Source: Aureococcus anophagefferens (Eukaryota > Sar > Pelagophyceae > Pelagomonadales > Pelagomonadaceae). From it: a DNA stretch of 64,000 nt. The position numbers were made by a program, and so were the translations under genes. Under the pieces are notes generated by a model, which worked only from the letters and a program-made list of their open reading frames with translations, ran no database searches and had not been told where the DNA came from. The stretch is taken from NCBI RefSeq assembly GCF_000186865.1, contig NW_008705565.1:466440-530439 (forward strand), read 5' to 3'. Below are positions 1 to 9,279 of the stretch, piece after piece (position 1 is the first letter of the stretch; every line of letters starts with the position of its first letter).

Positions 1-493
1 TGGGCGCGTACGCGTCGACGTACTTGCCGGCGTCGCGCACGGTCTCGCCCGCGCGGAACGCCGCGCGCATCGTCGCGCCGCTCGGGAGCGTGATCTTCAG
101 CTCCGCGGCCCTGATCAGCGGGGTCGCGGCGAAGGCGCGGCACCAGTCGGCGCACGCGCCGAGGAACGCCGCCTCGCCGGGTCGTCGTGCGAGCTCGACC
201 TTGGGCTCGATCTCGGCCGTCGTCTTGAAGCCGACGTGGCCGAGGAGCTCGCGGCCGCCGGGCCGCGCCAAGATGCGCGTGCTCAGCGCCTTGGACGCGG
301 CGCGCAGCGACCGGTATTTGTGCTCCTCGGGAGACGCGGCGATGTTCTCGACGATCTTCGCCACGAGGTCCAGGCAGTCCGCCAGGTCTTTCTGCTGGTT
401 CAGCGCGAGCGTGCGCACGACGCGCTCGTCCTCGCGCCACACCGGCGCGTCGTCTGGCTGCACCGGCGCGTCGTCTGGCTGGAGCGCGCTCAT
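1..493 (-). CDS. PUB/UBX-domain p97 (VCP) cofactor, 3' part cut by window edge
   Basis: The frame is open from the ATG at 493 to the window edge (164 codons, no stop). After a short acidic N-terminus with a duplicated QPDDAPV unit comes a PUB-like domain at about residues 20-95, with ADCLDLVAKIVENI and ALSTRIL as its recognisable core. From about residue 135 a UBX-like ubiquitin fold begins (ITLPSGATMR, FRAGETVRD). PUB followed by UBX is the order in UBXN6/UBXD1 and some plant PUX proteins, which bind the AAA ATPase p97/Cdc48 and direct it to ubiquitinated cargo. That role is inferred from the family; the C-terminal half is outside the window. Confidence 0.7.
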   Translation of the reverse strand, partial: MSALQPDDAPVQPDDAPVWREDERVVRTLALNQQKDLADCLDLVAKIVENIAASPEEHKYRSLRAASKALSTRILARPGGRELLGHVGFKTTAEIEPKVELARRPGEAAFLGACADWCRAFAATPLIRAAELKITLPSGATMRAAFRAGETVRDAGKYVDAYAP

Positions 494-815
494 GCTCTCT
501 GTGGTGGTCGACTTCTCCGCAGTGGCAATTTGCGTCGGCGCGAAGGGCGCTGCGCGCGCACGCCTCCGAGCCGCCCTCTCGAGGCCTTGATGAACTCGAG
601 CAACCGGCGCGCAGGTCCTTCCGCAGCGCGCCCTCAAGTTGCTGCGACGAGTCGCCGTCCCTACGCGCTGCTGGAAAACCGCGCCCCGCGGGACGCACGC
701 AGGACTCTCTCTCTCTCGCAGTCGCCTCATCCGGCAGCGCGACCTAAGCGCCACAGCACAGCCAACGAGAAACGTCCAGGGACCCGTCGTTAGGCGGCGC
801 GCGACGGCGGGGCGC
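494..815. other. Gene-free interval between the PUB/UBX start and the antenna-gene stop
   Basis: This holds the 5' flank of the minus-strand PUB/UBX gene and the 3' flank of the antenna gene. The only clear pattern is a CT run at about 704-716. No conserved coding stretch or RNA gene was recognised. Confidence 0.6.
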
Positions 816-1442
816 CTAGAAGGGCACGACCTTGGTGGTCATGAGCTGGGTGACGGGCCCGAGGCCCGTGAGCTGGTCCGTGACGAGCATGCCCATGATG
901 CCCATCATGGCGAGGCGGCCGTTCTTGAGCTCGCTCTTGAGCTTGTCGGCCTTCTCCGCGGGGTCGCTGTAGCGGCGGAAGAAGACGCCGCCGACGTCGC
1001 CCGGGGCCTTGGCCGGGTCCTGCTTGAAGACCGTCGTCTCCATGACGCCGATGAAGAAGATCATCTGCACCCAGCCGGCGATGGGCACGCTGTTGGGGTT
1101 GCCGTGCGTCGCCGCGAGCCCGGTCGGCACGTTCTCGAACTTGATGCCCTCGGACGGGCTCAGCACGCCGGGGAGCGTGAGCTTGAGGTCGTTGTAGAGG
1201 TAGCCCACCGTCGCGAGCATCGCGACGCGGCCGTGCTTGATCTCCACGCATCGCCACCGGTAGAGCCGGTCCGTGTCCTTCGACAGGCCCAGCGGGTCCC
1301 AGAGCCCCGCCGTCTCGATGTCGGCGCCGATGTAGTCCTCGATGCCAGCGGCGTGCAGCTGCGGCGCCGGCGCCGACGGCGCGACGCCGAGGAAGGCGGC
1401 CGCCGTGGCCAGGATCGTGGACGCGATAATAAGCTTGACCAT
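816..1442 (-). CDS. Fucoxanthin-chlorophyll a/c light-harvesting protein (FCP/LHCF type)
   Basis: A 208-aa antenna protein of the LHC superfamily. Residues 1-17 form a signal-peptide-like stretch ending TAAAF|LGVAP, the ASAFAP-like cleavage context of bipartite plastid targeting in algae with complex plastids. Helix 1 carries the chlorophyll-binding EIKHGRVAML motif and helix 3 the matching ELKNGRLAMMG motif, with helix 2 (WVQMIFFIGVMETTV) between. Length and motifs match stramenopile FCPs, which bind fucoxanthin and chlorophyll a/c in thylakoids. The start at 1442 is preferred because it begins the targeting peptide; an upstream extension of the frame to 1916 has no antenna character. It is head-to-head with a Cys-rich gene across 133 bp. 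Confidence 0.93.
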   Translation of the reverse strand: MVKLIIASTILATAAAFLGVAPSAPAPQLHAAGIEDYIGADIETAGLWDPLGLSKDTDRLYRWRCVEIKHGRVAMLATVGYLYNDLKLTLPGVLSPSEGIKFENVPTGLAATHGNPNSVPIAGWVQMIFFIGVMETTVFKQDPAKAPGDVGGVFFRRYSDPAEKADKLKSELKNGRLAMMGIMGMLVTDQLTGLGPVTQLMTTKVVPF

Positions 1443-1575
1443 GTTGACTAAAAACCAGGCCCGATCCGGGTCAAGGAGCCGGTGTTTGCCCTCAGCCCAT
1501 TTGTGGGTGCAGCAGCCCATCTTGCTCACGCCAGCCAATCTCGTCCTCCATCGACCGCCGCCGCATCCTTTCGCC
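1443..1575. promoter_or_regulatory. Putative bidirectional promoter between antenna and Cys-rich gene 1
   Basis: Only 133 bp separate the two divergent ATGs, so both promoters must sit here or overlap the 5' UTRs. A CCAAT box lies at 1535-1539, about 37 bp before the plus-strand ATG, and a CAGCAGCCC motif at about 1510. Activity is inferred from position. Confidence 0.4.
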
Positions 1576-2476
1576 ATGGCGTGTACCGCGTGCTGCTTCT
1601 GCTTCTCCGGCGACCCCCTCGGGGAGGACGACTTCCAGGGCAAGCGCGGCGGCCAGTACGGCAAGTTCGCGAACCACCGGGAAAAGTTCCAGATTTCCAT
1701 GGGCGACGCGCCCATCAAGAACTGCTTCCCCTGCTGCCTCGCCGCGTTGCCCTGCACGTTCGTCTGCGCGGCGCCCGCGTCCGACGCCTCGAGCGCCCCG
1801 TGGAATTTTTGGCCAAAAAAGTTCGCGGAGACGCGCGACGTCGCCGCCGAAAACGAAACGCGCGTCTTTTCCCCCCAGGCATGCAGCACCACATGCGCTA
1901 CAAGGTCCTGAACCACATCGCGCCCGGCAGCGGCTGGGACAACTACGTCTGCTGCCAGGGCTACACGGGGCCGCGCGGCTCCGCGCCTCGAGCGACGGGC
2001 CGTCCCGCCGCGAGAACGGCGCCGTCCGCAGGTGCTGCTGCTTCCACCCCGGCGCGTGCTGCGAGAAGGACATCCCGCGGACGTGCATGTGCATCGAGGC
2101 CTGCTGCTGCGCGGGCCTCGCCGTCTCCTCGACGCGCTTCGTCATGATGGAGCAGTACCACTTCATGGCGGACGAGTGCGACAACCGGCTGATCCGCTTC
2201 AACAACTGCATCCAGGTCCTGTCCTGCATCTGCCACGTGCTGGCCATCTTCAAGCCCCAGTTCCGGGACCTCGCGCAGATCATCGACCTCATCGCCGACA
2301 TCGTCTTCTTCTCGACGGCCGGGTGCATGACCGCGCAGGTCGACTACGAGATCAACTACAGGGAGTCGCTCGGCGAGTCCCAGGGCCTCCCGGGCGGGCC
2401 CGTGGGCAGCCCCATCAACGCCATGCCCCAGGCCACCGTCGTCGGCGTCGCCCAGCCCGCGGGCATGGACCGCTAG
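1576..2476 (+). CDS. Cysteine-rich PLAC8-like protein, copy 1 (three exons)
   Basis: Exons 1576..1765, 1879..1972 and 2032..2476 join into 242 aa. The protein has many Cys pairs (CCFCFSG, VCCQGYTG, CCCFHPGACC, EACCCAGLAVSSTR) and a conserved hydrophobic core (FNNCIQVLSCICHV, IIDLIADIVFF), suggesting a membrane-associated Cys-rich protein related to PLAC8. That family name is tentative. Both introns begin GCGCGG and end CAG. These boundaries were chosen because they restore exact alignment to copy 2: VCMQHHMRY against LCTQVHMRY, and YTGPCCCF against YTGSCCCF. Canonical GT donors do not align as well. Intron lengths are 113 and 59 nt. Function is unknown. Confidence 0.8.
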
Positions 2477-2704
2477 GCGCCGGCCGGCGCCGCGGCGCGG
2501 CCCAAAAGGGGCCCGCGCCGCCCTCCCCTCCCCCTCCCTCCCTTTCCCGCCGCCTCTCCATTTAGTGCGCTTGGAGGCCTCGGCGCGCCGAGGCGCCCGT
2601 CCGGGACCGGGAGCCGTGCGGAGGCCTGCAGCCACTGAGGTGAGCGAGTTTTCGCCGCAAGCGCCTCGGTCATTTCTGCGCGCGCGGAGCGTGAGTCGTC
2701 GGTG

Positions 2705-3723
2705 ATGAACGCCGTCTGTTGTGCGCGTCGGCGTCCCGCGACGTCTTTGTGCGCAGAGGGGGGCGAGCGAGGGCCCGGGGCCGAGCGAAGAAGAAGGCGA
2801 GAGCATCATAGAAGAGGAGGATGTTTCGATCGATCATTCCTCGAAGAAGAATCGCGATGTCGGGGGGCACCCACGGGGGGTGACACGCGCCCGGAGCGAC
2901 GTGTTCCTCGACGGCGTCGCCGCGAGATGAAGGAGTCGGGACCACGCGCGCGTCGCGCGAAGACGTCGCGACCGCGAACGACGCGCGTCTCGACCGCCTT
3001 CGACGCGCAGGCTGCTTCTCCGGCGAGCCGCTCGGCGAGGACGAGCTGTCGACGAAGCGCGGCGCGACGTTCGCGCGCTTCGCCGGGAACCGCGACAAGT
3101 TCCAGACGTCCATGGGGGACGCCTGCTGCAAGGCGCCGGGCTGCTGCCTCCTCGGCGGCTGCCCGCTGTCGTTCCTCTGCACGCAGGTCCACATGCGCTA
3201 CAAGGTGCTCAACCACGTCGCGCCCGGCAGCGGCTGGGACCACTACGTCTGCTGCCAGGGCTACACGGGCAGCTGCTGCTGCTTCCACCCCGGCGCGTGC
3301 TGCGAGAAAGAGATGCCGCGGACCTGCATGTTCGTGGAAGCGTGCTGCTGCGCGGGTCTGGCGGTCTCCTCGACGCGCTTCGTGCTCATGGACCAGTACA
3401 AGCTCGTGCCCGACGAGTGCGACAACCGGCTGATCCGCTTCAACAACTGCATGCAGGTCCTGTCGTGCATCTGCCACTTCGCGGCGATCTTCGACCGCAA
3501 CCTGCGGGACCTCGCGCAGATCATCGACCTCATCGCCGACATCGTCTTCTTCTCGACGGCCGGGTGCATGACCGCGCAGGTCGACTACGAGATCAACTAC
3601 AGGGAGTCGCTCGGGTCCGCGGGGGCACTCCCGGGCGCGCCGCCGGTCGCCGTCGCGTCGCCCATCGCGGCGGAGCCGTACCAGGTCGGCGCGCCGGCGG
3701 AGCCGGAGACCATGGACCGGTGA
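2705..3723 (+). CDS. Cysteine-rich PLAC8-like protein, copy 2 (tandem paralogue)
   Basis: The long exon 3011..3723 encodes a close relative of copy 1 over its whole length (SMGDACC, HMRYKVLNHVAPGSGWD, ACCCAGLAVSSTRFVLMDQY, AEPETMDR end). It has neither of the two introns of copy 1. The first coding exon probably starts at 2705 (MNAVCC) and is joined by a roughly 290-nt intron ending CAG at 3010. The donor is uncertain (GT at 2721 or 2727); the 2721 donor gives 242 aa, the same length as copy 1. Downstream sequence is more Ala/Pro-rich than in copy 1. The pair lies head-to-tail, consistent with local duplication followed by intron gain in copy 1 or loss in copy 2. Confidence 0.75.
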
Positions 3724-4010
3724 GCGAAGGGACGTGGGGGCTGTTCATAAGTGATGACGACTCCCGTCGATTCGAGAGAGCTCCTTCGAGACGCGTGCAC
3801 GTGCGCGTAAGCGTCGCGGCGCCAGTGATAATGAATCTCGCGCCGCCGGCCCGTCTTGGATTATTAATTAATTATTAATTATTCCTATGGGTGCACCTAG
3901 ATGTACGTTGATCACCACACTGCGCGGCGCGCCGAGGCCGCTCGAGCTCGCGATCTCGAGTCGGTTCGCGGAATTGCCTCGGCCCCGCCGCACCGATGAC
4001 ACTGCCAAAA

Positions 4011-5519
4011 ATGCGGCTCGTCCTCGCGACGGTCTGCATCGTCGCGACGGCGGAGGATCGCGCGTTGCCGCACGTCGTCGCCGGCCACTACGACCGCACC
4101 TGGGAGCCCGACGAGACGACGTCGCTCGGCGAGCTGCGGTCCATCTCGCGCGCCGAGGCCTGGGCCGGCGTCCTCGTCGCGGCGCTCGACGACACGGGCG
4201 ACGACCCCTGCGCGTCCGGCGCCGCGGGCGACGACGAGGCGCGCATCGCGCTGCGGTCCGCGCAGCGGCAGCGCGCCGCGCGGTTCATGCGCATCGCCGT
4301 CGCGCGGCGGTCGACGTGGGACGGCCCGTGGCTGTCGCCGGGCGCCGCGGGCCGCGCGTGCGGCGCCGTGCTCCTGGAGCCGCGCGACGACTGGGCGGCG
4401 CTCCAGCGCGACGGCGCGCTCCGGTCCACGCGCGTCCACACCTACGGCGACGGCCGCCACGCGCGGGGCCAGCTCGCGCGGCTCGCCATGGACAGCGTCC
4501 GCGTGGACCGCTTCACGTTCCAGAACGACCTCGACTACACGATCAAGCTCCACTGGTTCGACATCGGCATGGAGGAGGGCGTCGACGCGAACCGGAGCCC
4601 CTACGGCGAGGTCGCGGAGGTCCGCCCGGGCGCCGACGCGACGATCGGGACCTCCGTGGGCCACGTCTTCGCGGTCTCCGACGCCGACGGCCACTTCATC
4701 TCCAAGGTGACGGTGCGGGGCCACGGCGACGGCGTCGTCTTGGATGCGGCGCACCTCGCGACGGAGGCGACGGCCTGCTCCGCGGCCGACGCGCCGCACG
4801 ACCCGCACGCCGCGCGGATGCAGGCCCTGGAGCTCGAGCGCCTCGAGGCGCTCGGCGGCGCCGCGGGCCTCGACGCGCGCGTGCGCTTCGCCGTGCTCGA
4901 GCACGTCTACGATCTGGCCATGGAGAAGCGGAAGGCGCTGTCGGACGTGCAGATCGCCGTGACGCCGAACGTGACGGCCGACGGCTTCAAGCTGATCAAG
5001 ACGCCGCCGCACGTCTACGACAAGGTCATCCAGTTCTACAACGCGTCCCACGACCGCATCCGGCGGCCCGAGGCCGACGGCGGGCCCCTCTACAACCAGC
5101 GCCGCATCCAGACGTGGCACACGCCGCTCGAGGGCCGGCTCAAGGCCTACGTCTTCGACGAGCTCAAGCGCCTCATGGAGGACTGGGCGCCGACGACGGT
5201 GCCCCTCAAGGGCACGTCGGCCTACGGCGTGCGCACCTACGAGCGCGGCGCGTACCTCCACCTCCACGTCGACACCGCGAACACGCACGTCGTGAGCGGC
5301 ATCATGAACGTCGCGCAGGCCGGCGTCGACGAGCCCTGGCCTCTGGAGATCCTCGACCACGCGGGCAAGCTCCACGCCGTCAACATGGAGCCCGGCGACT
5401 TCCTCCTCTACGAGTCCGCGCGGCTCCTCCACGGCCGGCCGCGGCCCTTCCGCGGCGACTCCTACGCGAACATCTTCGTCCACTACATGCCCGAGCACGA
5501 CTGGAGCGTCGACTTCTAG
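4011..5519 (+). CDS. Prolyl 4-hydroxylase-like 2OG-Fe(II) oxygenase with VHL-like domain
   Basis: A 502-aa protein if read from MRLVLATVCIVATAE, which makes a good signal peptide; an in-frame ATG at 3996 adds five residues. The C-terminal ~130 residues are a P4H-type double-stranded beta helix. The iron ligands are HVD in AYLHLHVDTANTHVV and the distal His in LLHGRP, with RGDSYANIFVHY as the 2-oxoglutarate-side strand. Upstream, at nt ~4490-4730, FTFQNDLDYTIKLHWFD, VRPGADATIGT and GHVFAVSD follow the spacing of a VHL beta domain, which in animals reads hydroxyproline. A secreted or ER enzyme that hydroxylates and binds proline is inferred. Single exon. Confidence 0.82.
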   Translation: MRLVLATVCIVATAEDRALPHVVAGHYDRTWEPDETTSLGELRSISRAEAWAGVLVAALDDTGDDPCASGAAGDDEARIALRSAQRQRAARFMRIAVARRSTWDGPWLSPGAAGRACGAVLLEPRDDWAALQRDGALRSTRVHTYGDGRHARGQLARLAMDSVRVDRFTFQNDLDYTIKLHWFDIGMEEGVDANRSPYGEVAEVRPGADATIGTSVGHVFAVSDADGHFISKVTVRGHGDGVVLDAAHLATEATACSAADAPHDPHAARMQALELERLEALGGAAGLDARVRFAVLEHVYDLAMEKRKALSDVQIAVTPNVTADGFKLIKTPPHVYDKVIQFYNASHDRIRRPEADGGPLYNQRRIQTWHTPLEGRLKAYVFDELKRLMEDWAPTTVPLKGTSAYGVRTYERGAYLHLHVDTANTHVVSGIMNVAQAGVDEPWPLEILDHAGKLHAVNMEPGDFLLYESARLLHGRPRPFRGDSYANIFVHYMPEHDWSVDF

Positions 5520-5583
5520 CGCGCGCGGCGTCTAAACAAATTCGCCATGCACGGGCTTCGAGCCCTCCCTCGTGTCTATCTGC

Positions 5584-6150
5584 TTATTTCTTTTTCTTGC
5601 CCTTCTTCTTGCCCTTCTTCTTCTTCTCCTTCGCGGGCGGCTTCATGGCCCAGGCGGGGACGAACTTCATGCGGTCCTTGAGGTAGGACGCGTCGACCTT
5701 GCGGAAGAGCGTCTGGCCCGCGTTCTTCACGCGGTGGTAGAGGCCGTGCTTGCCCCAGCCCGCGGCGATGGCGTCCTGGACCTTGGGCTGCTTCACGACG
5801 GTGAGGTGGAGGTAGAGCGTCTCGAGGGACTTGTTCGTCGCGACGAGGGCGACGAGGACCTGGAGCGCCTCCTCGCTCAGGCGGCAGTAGCGGAGCGACA
5901 GCGTCTCGATCGAGCACTTGGGCTTCTGGTCGCGCATGGCGCGGTCGAGGGCGCGGATGGACTCGACGTTGTTGACCTCGCCGTCCAGGTTCACCCACTT
6001 GGGCGCGAGGCCGCCGCGGCCGCCGCGCATGCGCTCGATGAGGAGCCGCAGGCTCGAGCTCAGCTTGGCGAGGTTCTCCGGCTCCGCTTCGGGCACGACC
6101 TTATACTTGGAGACGCGCTCCGGCTCGCGGGACGTCATCATGAGCATCAT
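5584..6150 (-). CDS. Small leucine-rich-repeat protein with lysine-rich tail
   Basis: 188 aa from the ATG at 6150 (MMLMMTSREPE). The frame extends to 6243 but that part is Arg-rich and unconvincing. The middle has two LRR-like units (SIETLSLRYCRLSEEALQVL and KSLETLYLHLTV) of the ribonuclease-inhibitor type. The C-terminus is a Lys tract (KEKKKKGKKKGKKKK), which may be a nuclear or RNA/lipid-binding tail. No enzymatic motif is visible and function is unknown. It is convergent with the P4H gene and divergent from the cation channel. Confidence 0.6.
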   Translation of the reverse strand: MMLMMTSREPERVSKYKVVPEAEPENLAKLSSSLRLLIERMRGGRGGLAPKWVNLDGEVNNVESIRALDRAMRDQKPKCSIETLSLRYCRLSEEALQVLVALVATNKSLETLYLHLTVVKQPKVQDAIAAGWGKHGLYHRVKNAGQTLFRKVDASYLKDRMKFVPAWAMKPPAKEKKKKGKKKGKKKK

Positions 6151-6499
6151 GGCGCCTCGGCGCCGCCGCACGACGCGCCGGGCGCCGACGCAGCCCCGTT
6201 GCGGCCGCACCCGTCGCGCCAACGACGCAAGGTGGTGCAGCAAGTTACTTCGTTTGCCTCAAGGAGTTTCGTTTCAGGGTATCTATCGTCAAAAAGACAT
6301 AACTCGATCGGCCTCCTCTCGTGGCCGGGACGCGCTGCCGTCGTCCGCCGGCATTCTCGGGCCGCGGGCGCCGGGTCGCGCGGCGGCCGGGCGGGCGCCG
6401 CCGCCGACCGTCGCGGAAACAGCCGGCGTCCCAGCGTAACGGGCGAGGCGCCGCCGGGCAGCCCGCACCCCGGCTCCCGCCGAGCTTTTCTGCGGCGCC
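6151..6499. promoter_or_regulatory. Divergent upstream region of LRR protein and cation channel
   Basis: This 349-bp interval lies between two divergent starts. Its only AT-richer part (about 6238-6310) is a plausible core promoter zone. No TATA box, repeat or RNA gene is evident. Confidence 0.35.
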
Positions 6500-8149
6500 A
6501 TGGCGGCGGCGATCCACGCAATCAAGGCCAAGGAGGCGCGGCAGCACCACAAGGTCGAGCGGCGCGAGGAGCGGCGCGCGGAGAACCTGCGGGAGAAGAC
6601 CTACCGGATGGCGGCGTCGCCGACGGGTACGCCGGAGCAGCCGTTCCGGACGCCGGACGCGTCGCGGGCCCACGGCGCCGAGGCCGAGGAGGCCGGCGCG
6701 ACGTCCCACGCGCCCGGCCAGGTGGTCGGCGTCGGCAAGGTCCAGCCCTTCGACCCGGGCGCGCCGCGGCCCTGGAGCGCGTACGACGACCCGTACGACG
6801 AGAGCAAGCGGGGGCCGAGCGGCTTCTGGCGCTACAAGGAGCCGCTGCGCATCATCTACAACGACATGCGCGTCCAGGTCTTCGTCGCCATCCTCATCAT
6901 CGCCAACTTCGTCACGTCCATCGTCGAGAAGCAGCTCTGGCCGTCCGAGGACCCGACGGTGCCCGGCGGCCGCGACTACTACCGGAACTTTCGGGTCTGC
7001 GAGTGGTTCTTCAACGTGACGTTTACGGTCGAGCTGAGCGCGAACATGTACTGCCACTGGTACAAGGAGTTCTGGGGGTCGGGCTGGAACGTCTTCGACT
7101 TCATCACCGTCGCGGTGTCGTGGCTCTTCGAGCTGAACCTGCCGCTGCCCGGGCCGCTCCGCCTCATGCGCATGGTGCGGGCGCTGCGCGTCTTCCGCCT
7201 CTTCAAGCGCGTCAAGTCGCTGCGGAAGATTTTGGAGAGCCTCGCGCGCGCCGTGCCGGGCGTGATGAACGCGTTTCTGATCATGTTCATCGTGATGTGC
7301 ATCTACGCGATTTTGGCCGTGGACTTCTTTCGGGACTTCGGGCGCGACGGCGAGATGGAATTCGAGTGGTGCCACACGAAGATCAAGGGCGACCGGCGCC
7401 ACTACCCCGAGTTCAACGTCGACACGGGCCTCTGGGAGACGGCGACGCTGACGGGCTGCCCGCCGTACTACACGTCGCGCAACGAGGAGTTCGGCCACGA
7501 GTACTTTGGCAACTTCTTCAAGGCGCTCTACACCATGTTCCAGGTGCTGACGGGCGACTCGTGGTCCGAGGCCATCGGGCGGCCGCTCATCATGAACTAC
7601 GGGCCGATCGGCACGGGCGTCTACTTCGTGTCCTTCTACCTGCTCCACGCCGTCGTGCTCATCAACGTCGTCGTCGCCGTGCTGCTGGAGAAGATGGTCG
7701 AGGAGGAGAACGACGACGACGCCGAGGACTCGGAGGACGAGGAGGAGAAGGACCGCGAGCCCGAAAGGCTCACGTTCCAGTCCATCCGCAAGTCGCTGCT
7801 GGCGAACCCCGTCGCCGACGCGGCGGCGGCGGCGCGCGAGAAGTACCGCAAGACGCAGGAGAAGATCGCGCGCCTCAAGTCCGAGGGCCGGGACCCGGCC
7901 GAGGCCGACAAGCCGCCGCCGAAGCCGAAGCCGGCGGCGGGCAAGTCGTCGGCGGGCGGCCGCACCGCGCGCATCCCCGCGGTGCTCCAGACGGAGATCT
8001 ACAGCCTGAAGACGGAGCTCGTCGAGATCAAGGCCACGCAGCGGTCCATCCTCGCCGCCCTCGAGGAGCTCGCCGGGAAGCACGTCGCCGCGCCCGCGAT
8101 GCTCGCGCCCCTCGTCCGCGTCCCCGGCCAGTTCCCGCAGCAGCCGTGA
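6500..8149 (+). CDS. Single-domain voltage-gated cation channel (EukCat/BacNav-like)
   Basis: 549 aa with one six-helix ion-channel domain at about residues 115-420. S1 is VFVAILIIANFVTSIV, S2 contains CEWFFNVTFTVELSAN, and S3 contains WNVFDFITVAVSWLF. S4 is RLMRMVRALRVFRLFKRVKS with Arg/Lys at every third position. S5 is FLIMFIVMCIYAILAV. The pore is FQVLTGDSWSEAI, with an Asp in the filter, followed by S6 (HAVVLINVVVAVLLEKMV). An acidic tract and a helical, possibly coiled-coil, C-terminus follow. Like bacterial NaChBac and the EukCat channels of diatoms, it would have to tetramerise. Ion selectivity (Na+ or Ca2+) cannot be read with certainty. Confidence 0.88.
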   Translation: MAAAIHAIKAKEARQHHKVERREERRAENLREKTYRMAASPTGTPEQPFRTPDASRAHGAEAEEAGATSHAPGQVVGVGKVQPFDPGAPRPWSAYDDPYDESKRGPSGFWRYKEPLRIIYNDMRVQVFVAILIIANFVTSIVEKQLWPSEDPTVPGGRDYYRNFRVCEWFFNVTFTVELSANMYCHWYKEFWGSGWNVFDFITVAVSWLFELNLPLPGPLRLMRMVRALRVFRLFKRVKSLRKILESLARAVPGVMNAFLIMFIVMCIYAILAVDFFRDFGRDGEMEFEWCHTKIKGDRRHYPEFNVDTGLWETATLTGCPPYYTSRNEEFGHEYFGNFFKALYTMFQVLTGDSWSEAIGRPLIMNYGPIGTGVYFVSFYLLHAVVLINVVVAVLLEKMVEEENDDDAEDSEDEEEKDREPERLTFQSIRKSLLANPVADAAAAAREKYRKTQEKIARLKSEGRDPAEADKPPPKPKPAAGKSSAGGRTARIPAVLQTEIYSLKTELVEIKATQRSILAALEELAGKHVAAPAMLAPLVRVPGQFPQQP

Positions 8150-8189
8150 CCGCGAGATGCGCCCCCTGTAATTTAATTAATGTCGTACC

Positions 8190-9173
8190 TCACGGCGGCG
8201 CGAAGCGCACCGTCGCCCGCTTCGCGGGTTTCGTCTCCGCCTGCTTGCCGACGAGCGCGGGCGCCGCGGGCTTCGACGAGAACGGCTTCAGGGGCTTCGA
8301 GGGCGGCGGTTTCGAGGGCGGCGGCTTCGGCGGCGGCGCGGCCTGCTTCGGCGCGCGGAGCTCGCGCCTGAAGATGCGGAGGAGGTCCGCGCCGTCCCTC
8401 CACTCCGCGACGGCCGCGTCGAGCGTCACGGGGTCCGTGACGTTCAACGCGAGCTTCCGGAGCTTCTTCGCGAGCGGGTAGTTGGCGCGGGCGCAGACGA
8501 CGTCGTCCTCGACGAGGCGCGTCGCCGGGCAGTAGTCGCCGCTGCCGTCCCCGACGTAGATGATGCGCCGCGGCCGGCACTCCGCGACCCAGCGGTCCAG
8601 CACGGCGCCCTTGCACAGATTCGGCGGGCACCTGCGGCAGCCATGGGGCGCCTCGTCGACGGGGTGGAAGGGCGCGACGCGCAGCACCTCCGCGCCGTCG
8701 CCCGCGTCCTCGTACGTCGCGGCGTTCGTGCACACGGCCGAGAACGCGCCCCGCAGCGACCGCGCCTCCAGGATCTTGTCGATGTAGACCTCGTTGGCGT
8801 CGGAGAGGATGCGCTGCTCGCAGCCCGCGGCGGCGGCGAGGCGCACGCAGGCGACGTTCTCGTCCGCGAAGGGGATCGAAGCGAGGCGGCGCTCGAGCGC
8901 GCCGCGCGTCACTTTTTCCCGCGTCCCCAGGAGCGTGAGCAGGTGGTCCATGAGCGCGGTCCACTGGCCGCGGCCGAAGCGGTCCGGCTCCGTCTGCTGG
9001 AGTTTCTTGAGATCCGTCAAGAGCGTCGGCGCGAGCTGCTCGAGGATCCAGGTGTCGCTGTTCTCGTTAATCAAGGACCAGTCGAAGTCCCACACGACCA
9101 TCGTCGGGCCCTCCTGCGTCCGCGCGCTTTCGAACTGCTTCGACGCGCCGGCGCAGCGCGACAGCCAGGACAT
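8190..9173 (-). CDS. HAD phosphatase of the PHOSPHO1/PHOSPHO2 type
   Basis: 327 aa. Motif I is VVWDFDWSLINENSDTW: nucleophile and general acid Asp, with the usual Thr replaced by Ser. The late motif YVGDGSGDYCPATRL is the hallmark of the PHOSPHO1/2 subfamily (phosphoethanolamine/phosphocholine or pyridoxal-phosphate phosphatases). A Cys-rich segment (HGCRRCPPNLC) precedes it. The C-terminus is a Pro/Lys-rich, probably disordered tail with PPSKPPPSKP repeats. The substrate is not decidable from sequence. The gene converges on the channel gene with a 40-bp gap. Confidence 0.8.
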   Translation of the reverse strand: MSWLSRCAGASKQFESARTQEGPTMVVWDFDWSLINENSDTWILEQLAPTLLTDLKKLQQTEPDRFGRGQWTALMDHLLTLLGTREKVTRGALERRLASIPFADENVACVRLAAAAGCEQRILSDANEVYIDKILEARSLRGAFSAVCTNAATYEDAGDGAEVLRVAPFHPVDEAPHGCRRCPPNLCKGAVLDRWVAECRPRRIIYVGDGSGDYCPATRLVEDDVVCARANYPLAKKLRKLALNVTDPVTLDAAVAEWRDGADLLRIFRRELRAPKQAAPPPKPPPSKPPPSKPLKPFSSKPAAPALVGKQAETKPAKRATVRFAPP

Positions 9174-9279
9174 CGCTTCGAAGGAAAGGGCTGCCCGGTA
9201 TTCACTGCTGGGACATAGGGCAGCGCATTACAACGGTGTTCAACTATTCTTTATTTACCCAGCTGCCCACCCCGGTATT

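Noticed and set aside
1762..1886. GT donor at 1762 for intron 1 of the first Cys-rich gene
   Set aside because: It gives a three-residue gap against the paralogue, whereas the GCGCGG donor at 1766 aligns without gaps.
5572..8481. 969-codon plus-strand frame crossing several genes
   Set aside because: It is out of frame with the cation channel and antisense to two other genes, with no recognisable domain.
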